DNA from: Geobacter sp. UBA6802
GTDB lineage: Bacteria; Desulfobacterota; Desulfuromonadia; Geobacterales; Pseudopelobacteraceae
DNA: 9,474 bases
Assembly: GCA_002452325.1 (NCBI GenBank)
Contig: DKFG01000253.1
Coordinates: 7,332 to 16,805 of the forward strand
Reading direction: 5' to 3'
Below the pieces are notes generated by a model. The model had not been told where the DNA came from. It ran no database searches and saw only the letters and a program-made list of their open reading frames with translations. Numbering within the stretch: the stretch's first letter is position 1; each line of letters starts with the position of its first letter. A program made the position numbers and the translations under genes. Below are positions 6,079 through 9,474 of the stretch, in pieces.

Positions 6079-6352
6079 AAGAACGATTGAAGCTGATGAT
6101 ACTCTTGAGCAACATCTCTCAGAGAATCGCGAATCGGGTGTTGATGTGCCATGGGATAGCATTAACCCGGACACACTAAGAAATCTGATTGCCGAATACG
6201 TGACCAGAGAGTGGACAGACACCGAGTACACTCTGGAGATCAAAACAGATCAGGTACTGCAACAACTACACAATGGACAGGCAAAGATCGTGTTTGATCT
6301 TGCCACTGAAACCTGCAATATCATTCCGAGCAAGGAGTGTAACCGGAATTGA
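6056..6352 (+). CDS. YheU/UPF0270-family protein with N-terminal extension
   Basis: The product is 98 residues; residues 31-92 match the YheU (UPF0270) family, with VPWDSINPDTLRNLI, YVTRE, TLE and a C-terminal NIIPSKE. The family's function is unknown. E. coli YheU is about 72 residues and starts at the PW motif, whereas this protein has some 30 extra polar residues in front. It also reads REWTDTEYTLE where E. coli has REGTDYG and about three more residues. ATG 6056 overlaps the GreA/B end by 23 bases, but the nearby GGAG (6051-6054) is only one base away; TTG 6062 in the same frame sits seven bases from that GGAG and may be the true start. A GTG at about 6146 would give the classic short form. 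Overlap with GreA/B implies co-transcription. Confidence 0.75.
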   Translation: MKLSNYTERTIEADDTLEQHLSENRESGVDVPWDSINPDTLRNLIAEYVTREWTDTEYTLEIKTDQVLQQLHNGQAKIVFDLATETCNIIPSKECNRN

Positions 6353-6395
6353 ACGCTGGTATAAGTAAAGCAGCAGGATGGGAAGGGGGACCACA

Positions 6396-7886
6396 ATGAG
6401 CTTTTTGCTTGCCCTAGACCAGGGCACCACCAGTTCACGGGCCATCATTTTCAACCATGATGCCGCCATTGTGTCGGTCGCCCAGCAGGAGTTTCCCCAG
6501 CTGTACCCCCAGCCAGGCTGGGTAGAGCAGGACCCAAGGGATATCCTGAATTCTCAACTCAGCGTGGCTCACAGGGTACTGAAACAGGCAGGGCTTACCA
6601 CCGGTGATATAGCGGCCATCGGCATGACCAATCAGCGAGAGACCACCCTGATCTGGGAGCGTTCCAGCGGTACACCAATTGCCAACGCCATTGTCTGGCA
6701 GGACCGCCGGACTGCTGATCTGTGTGAGCGGCTCCAGCAGGAGCAGTTGGAACCGCTGTTCCGGCAAAAGACCGGGCTGCTGCTTGATCCCTACTTTTCC
6801 GGCACCAAGCTGACCTGGCTGCTGGACAACGTGCCGGGTGCCCGTGTCCGCGCAGCACAGGGCGAGCTTCTGTTCGGCACCGTGGACAGCTGGCTGCTCT
6901 GGCATCTGACCAGCAGTGCCCGCCACTTTACGGATGTCAGTAACGCCTCACGGACCCTGCTGTTCAACATCCACACCTGTGACTGGGATGACGAGCTACT
7001 GGAGATCCTGCGTATACCCCGCGCCATGCTGCCGAAGGTTGTCGGCTCAAGCGAGTGGTACGGTGAAACCGCCTCAGGGATCTTTGACGGCCCAATCCCG
7101 ATCACCGGCATTGCCGGAGACCAGCAGGCCGCTCTGTTCGGTCAGGGATGTACCCGTCCCGGTCTGGTCAAAAACACCTACGGCACTGGTTGTTTCATGC
7201 TCAAGCAGACCGGCACTACGCCGGTTCACTCTGCCAACCGACTGTTAACCACCGCGGCCTGGCAATTACAGGGCCAAGTATCATATGCTCTGGAAGGAAG
7301 TGTCTTTTCAGCGGGAGCGGCAGTACAGTGGCTGCGGGACGGCCTCGGCATCATCTCTTCAGCAGCAGAGATAGAGCAGCTGGCCCAGCAGGCGCCTGAC
7401 AGCGGCGGGGTCTATCTGGTGCCCGCCTTCACCGGCCTTGGTGCCCCCCACTGGGATCCCCATGCGCGGGGAATCATTGCCGGTATCTCGCGCGGCACCG
7501 GCAGGGCGGAAATCGCTCGGGCCTGTCTTGAGGGGATTGCCCTGCAGACCGTTGACCTGGTACGGGCCATGGAGGCGGACACCGGCATCCGCCTGCCGGA
7601 GTTGCGGGTAGACGGCGGCGCCACAGCCAACAACCTGCTGATGCAGATCCAGGCCGACCTGCTGGGTATACCGGTGGTGCGTGCCCAGACCAGTGAGACA
7701 ACCGCCCTGGGTGCCGCCTTTTTGGCCGGTCTGGCTGTCGGCTATTGGGGCAACAGTGATGAGCTGGAACAAACGCGCAGGATTGACCGGATTTTTGAAC
7801 CTCACCTCTCGCGGGACAAGGCCGAAACAGTGTACCAGAGCTGGCAAAAAGCAGTACAGCGCGCCCAGGCTTGGCACCAGTGTTGA
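6396..7886 (+). CDS. glpK: Glycerol kinase
   Basis: The enzyme phosphorylates glycerol with ATP to sn-glycerol 3-phosphate in the cytoplasm. The 496-residue length fits the FGGY family. Seen are the phosphate-binding LDQGTTSSRA (7-16), GMTNQRETT with glycerol-contacting Arg81 and Glu82, Trp101, Tyr133, GIAGDQQ with catalytic Asp242, KNTYGTGCFML (259-269) and the second ATP motif VDGGATANN (405-413). By alignment to E. coli GlpK, the loop holding fructose-1,6-bisphosphate Arg236 is replaced (Pro233 here), and the phosphorylated His of Gram-positive enzymes is absent, so control may differ (inference). The ATG at 6396 is chosen over the one at 6378 because AAGGGGGA (6383-6390) lies just before it. 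It begins 43 bases after the YheU-like gene and overlaps the next small gene. No glpF or glpD is in view. Confidence 0.97.
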   Translation: MSFLLALDQGTTSSRAIIFNHDAAIVSVAQQEFPQLYPQPGWVEQDPRDILNSQLSVAHRVLKQAGLTTGDIAAIGMTNQRETTLIWERSSGTPIANAIVWQDRRTADLCERLQQEQLEPLFRQKTGLLLDPYFSGTKLTWLLDNVPGARVRAAQGELLFGTVDSWLLWHLTSSARHFTDVSNASRTLLFNIHTCDWDDELLEILRIPRAMLPKVVGSSEWYGETASGIFDGPIPITGIAGDQQAALFGQGCTRPGLVKNTYGTGCFMLKQTGTTPVHSANRLLTTAAWQLQGQVSYALEGSVFSAGAAVQWLRDGLGIISSAAEIEQLAQQAPDSGGVYLVPAFTGLGAPHWDPHARGIIAGISRGTGRAEIARACLEGIALQTVDLVRAMEADTGIRLPELRVDGGATANNLLMQIQADLLGIPVVRAQTSETTALGAAFLAGLAVGYWGNSDELEQTRRIDRIFEPHLSRDKAETVYQSWQKAVQRAQAWHQC

Positions 7887-8140
7887 GGCAAGGTCAGGAC
7901 ACCCTGTCACCCTGCACTGATGTTGTTGCTGATGAAACAGGGCTTCAAGAACTGGCAACCCAACGAATGCCCTTTGGCAAATATAAGGGCAAGCTGTTGA
8001 TCGACCTGCCCGAGCCATACCTGGTCTGGTTCAGCCGGAACGGGTTTCCAGCGGGCAAACTCGGCAGACAGCTGGAAACGGTGTACGTCATCAAGGTGAA
8101 TGGGCTTGAGTATCTGTTCAGGCCGTGCAGGGTTGAGTAG
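7883..8140 (+). CDS. Small DUF3820-family protein
   Basis: Residues about 28-80 of this 85-residue protein (RMPFGKYKGKLLIDLPEPYLVWF ... in shortened form: MPFGKYKGK, LPEPYLVWF, GFPAGKLG, IKVNGLEYL) match the DUF3820 family, small proteins of unknown biochemical role annotated as putative quorum-sensing-regulated virulence factors. The start is uncertain: TTG 7883 overlaps the glpK stop as TTGA and is chosen for that reason; GTG 7880 and TTG 7871 are possible, and ATG 7967 would leave just the core domain. No strong ribosome binding site is seen for any of them, which favours coupling to glpK. The N-terminal 25 residues look non-conserved. It is cytoplasmic, with no signal or membrane segment. 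Confidence 0.72.
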   Translation: MRQGQDTLSPCTDVVADETGLQELATQRMPFGKYKGKLLIDLPEPYLVWFSRNGFPAGKLGRQLETVYVIKVNGLEYLFRPCRVE

Positions 8141-8189
8141 GTCTGTGATAGGGGAACCACGTCATGTTTACCTGGTGGTTGCACTCTGG

Positions 8190-8228
8190 AAAAATCATGC
8201 CCCCGCCTGTGTCACAGACAGGGGCATG
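8190..8228 (-). terminator. Rho-independent terminator after the FKBP gene
   Basis: On the minus strand a hairpin of 15 bp (8196-8228, outer arms CATGCCCC/GGGGCATG, inner CTGT/ACAG, two T:G wobbles, three-base loop) is followed by ATTTTT. It lies 10 bases after the FKBP stop. On the plus strand the same hairpin lies about 55 bases after the DUF3820 gene but has no T-run, so it serves the minus strand mainly. Confidence 0.85.
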
Positions 8229-8238
8229 TCGTAAGCAG

Positions 8239-8670
8239 CTAGTTCTGGACCTCCAGCAATTCTACATCAAAAAGCAGGGTTGCATTGGGCGGGATCACGC
8301 CGCCGGCACCACGAGCGCCATACCCCAGTTTTGCAGGGATGATCAGCTTCCGCTTGCCGCCAACCTTCATGGTCATAACCCCTTCATCCCAGCCCCTGAT
8401 AACCTGGCCCACACCGATCACAAAGCTGAACGGCTGGTTACGATCATGCGAACTGTCAAACTTGGTGCCGTTTTCAAGGGTGCCGGTGTAGTGGACCTTT
8501 ACCTGCTTGCCCTTTGTGGGTGAGGCTCCTGTGCCAACCACTCCATCTACATACTTGAGTCCAGAATCTGTTGTAATCATCTTGACCGCCTTTGTATCTG
8601 CCGCATAGACCGAGACTGCCGACAATGCGAGCAATGCGGCAGTTGTGATCAGTTTTTTCACGAGCTGCAT
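8239..8670 (-). CDS. Exported FKBP-type peptidyl-prolyl cis-trans isomerase
   Basis: This 143-residue protein catalyses cis-trans isomerisation of peptide bonds before proline and probably helps fold exported proteins. Residues 1-23 are a classic Sec signal peptide (KK, hydrophobic ALLALSAV, then VYA before the cleavage site), so it should be periplasmic. One FKBP domain spans about 35-142, with VHYTG (Tyr61), KFDSS (Phe71, Asp72), PFSF (80-83), VIRGWDEG (Trp94), LGYGARG (Tyr117) and IPPNATLLFDVEL (Phe134 region); these are the usual pocket residues and suggest an active enzyme. The ATG at 8670 follows AAGGTGG. It begins 16 bases after the HU stop codon, so the two form a bicistron. There is no dimerisation domain like that of FkpA or Mip, so it is the short form. 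Confidence 0.95.
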   Translation of the reverse strand: MQLVKKLITTAALLALSAVSVYAADTKAVKMITTDSGLKYVDGVVGTGASPTKGKQVKVHYTGTLENGTKFDSSHDRNQPFSFVIGVGQVIRGWDEGVMTMKVGGKRKLIIPAKLGYGARGAGGVIPPNATLLFDVELLEVQN

Positions 8671-8686
8671 TTAATCCACCTTTCAA

Positions 8687-9016
8687 TCATTTTTTATTAG
8701 CCGGTTTGGCCGGTGCCTTTGATTTTGATTTACAACGCGCATTACCGGCATCCAGATCTTTCAGTGTCTTTCCGGCGGTAAATTTTCCCACCCGTCTTGC
8801 CGCAATCTTGATCTCTTTTCCGGTTTGGGGATTGCGGCCGACACGTGCAGCCCTTTTTGAAGCAGAGAACGTCCCGAAGCCCATCAGGGTGATTTTTCCA
8901 TCGTTAACCAGCTCGGTAGTAACTGTGCACTGGAATGCCGCAAGTGCGGATTCAGCCTGGGCCTTGGTGATTTTTGCTTTTTCAGCGATCTGTGCAACGA
9001 GTTCTGCCTTGGTCAT
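8687..9016 (-). CDS. HU-family DNA-binding protein with basic C-terminal tail
   Basis: This is a nucleoid-associated histone-like protein that binds and bends DNA as a dimer. Residues 1-90 are the HU/IHF core: MTKAELVAQIAEKA helix, GFGTF (46-50), and the arm with RNPQTG (61-66) carrying the DNA-intercalating Pro63, then AGKTLKDL. The last 19 residues, GNARCKSKSKAPAKPANKK, are a Lys/Ala/Pro tail not found in the usual 90-residue HU; such tails in other HU-like proteins add non-specific DNA binding (established for the class, inferred here). Cys30 and Cys95 are also unusual. The ATG at 9016 is preceded by a GGAGGT ribosome binding site. It is the first gene of an operon with the FKBP and has a good promoter. 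Confidence 0.95.
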   Translation of the reverse strand: MTKAELVAQIAEKAKITKAQAESALAAFQCTVTTELVNDGKITLMGFGTFSASKRAARVGRNPQTGKEIKIAARRVGKFTAGKTLKDLDAGNARCKSKSKAPAKPANKK

Positions 9017-9042
9017 AACCTACCTCCAGAAGGTTTTTCTGT

Positions 9043-9071
9043 CTTATAAAGCGTATTGACTGAAAAGTCCA
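9043..9071 (-). promoter_or_regulatory. Promoter of the HU-FKBP operon
   Basis: On the minus strand TGGACT (complement of 9066-9071) and TATAAG (complement of 9043-9048) are 17 bases apart, matching four and five of six consensus bases. Transcription would start near 9036, about 20 bases before the HU start codon, leaving room for just the ribosome binding site. Bases 9072-9188 upstream of it hold nothing else I can name. Confidence 0.55.
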
Positions 9072-9189
9072 TCTATTACAACAAGTTAAAATCAGTTCAT
9101 TCTTTTTCATCTCATTGTATGGCTTGAGCCGGTGCCCGATTGTTGCTTACTTCATCACATTAAAGTTAAATCAGAAGCACTATAGATTC

Positions 9190-9228
9190 AAAAACAAAAC
9201 GGCCTACAGACAAAATCTGTAAGCCGTT
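9190..9228 (-). terminator. Rho-independent terminator of tRNA-Pro
   Basis: On the minus strand a 13-bp stem (9198-9210 with 9216-9228, one T:G wobble, five-base loop) is followed by TTGTTTTTG. It lies 8 bases after the CCA end of tRNA-Pro and will stop its transcript before the HU operon promoter region. Confidence 0.88.
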
Positions 9229-9236
9229 GTTTTTAT

Positions 9237-9313
9237 TGGTCGGAGCGAAACGATTCGAACGTTCGACCCCCTGCTCCCAAGGCAGGTGCGCTACCAGGCT
9301 GCGCTACGCTCCG
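9237..9313 (-). tRNA. tRNA-Pro (anticodon UGG)
   Basis: This 77-base tRNA has CCA encoded (complement of 9237-9239). The acceptor stem CGGAGCG/CGCTCCG starts with C1:G72, typical of proline tRNA in bacteria. The anticodon stem CCTGC/GCAGG holds loop CTTGGGA, giving anticodon TGG (UGG), which reads CCA and, with modification, other proline codons. The T loop is TTCGAAT. A possible -10 (GATAAT, complement of 9324-9329) lies upstream, but its best -35, TTGCAC, is 20 bases away, so the promoter is uncertain. Bases 9314-9474 beyond it show no gene. Confidence 0.96.
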
Positions 9314-9474
9314 AAAAGATCAAATTATCTAACACAGTATTTAAGCACAGTGCAAGTAATAACTGCTTGTTTGTAAGTTTTCAGTGTTCATTCCACTGTT
9401 TCAGCCACTAGTGCTACTTATACATTTCATTTTTCGGCCTCTTCCGCAAAATGTGTGACGATTTGACGTAAAAA

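Noticed and set aside
7359..8018. 219-codon minus-strand frame opposite glpK
   Set aside because: It lies antisense to conserved glycerol kinase motifs; His/Gln/Cys-rich composition is typical of a shadow frame.
1..9474. CRISPR array, insertion sequence, toxin-antitoxin or phage-defence module
   Set aside because: No regularly spaced repeats, transposase, terminal inverted repeats or defence-type domains were seen on either strand.

Overview
The window looks like a chromosomal stretch from a Geobacter/Trichlorobacter-type bacterium (Desulfuromonadota). This rests on the style of the proteins (stand-alone GAF sensor, GreA/GreB-like factor beside a YheU-family protein, periplasmic FKBP behind an HU gene), moderate GC and strong Shine-Dalgarno sequences. 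The genus is an inference, not something the sequence proves. No mobile element, CRISPR array or recognisable novel system is present; most genes belong to known families.

Layout. On the left edge lies the N-terminal third of pyrF (minus strand), then a 348-base gap and a GAF-domain protein (665-1234, plus). A compact tRNA-Leu(CAA) unit follows, with its own promoter, 86-base gene and GNRA-loop terminator (1241-1431). Facing it on the minus strand is a decayed, unrecognised reading frame (2097 down to 1231) interrupted by an in-frame amber codon; it runs out through the antisense of the tRNA terminator and tRNA.

From 5302 down to 2147 (minus) is a tightly packed hydrolase operon: a 62-residue ORF of unknown function, a membrane-anchored alpha/beta hydrolase (ATGA overlap), a cytoplasmic GH13 alpha-amylase, and an SGNH/GDSL lipoprotein esterase (GTGA overlap). 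Divergent from it on the plus strand, 5602-8140, are a GreA/GreB-family elongation factor preceded by a possible 17-codon leader peptide, a YheU/UPF0270-family protein, glycerol kinase (glpK) and a small DUF3820-type protein. These are closely spaced or overlapping and could be one transcript.

On the right, minus strand, is a bicistron of an HU-family DNA-binding protein with a Lys/Ala/Pro tail (9016-8687) and an exported FKBP-type peptidyl-prolyl isomerase (8670-8239). It has a readable promoter upstream and a 15-bp hairpin terminator downstream. Last comes a tRNA-Pro(UGG) with encoded CCA and its own terminator (minus).

The points most worth a second look are the amber-interrupted frame against tRNA-Leu, the GreA/B gene that lacks a ribosome binding site but overlaps a short ORF that has one, the small coupled ORF ahead of the alpha/beta hydrolase, the altered YheU homologue, and the glycerol kinase without its usual partners or the E. 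coli-type allosteric arginine.
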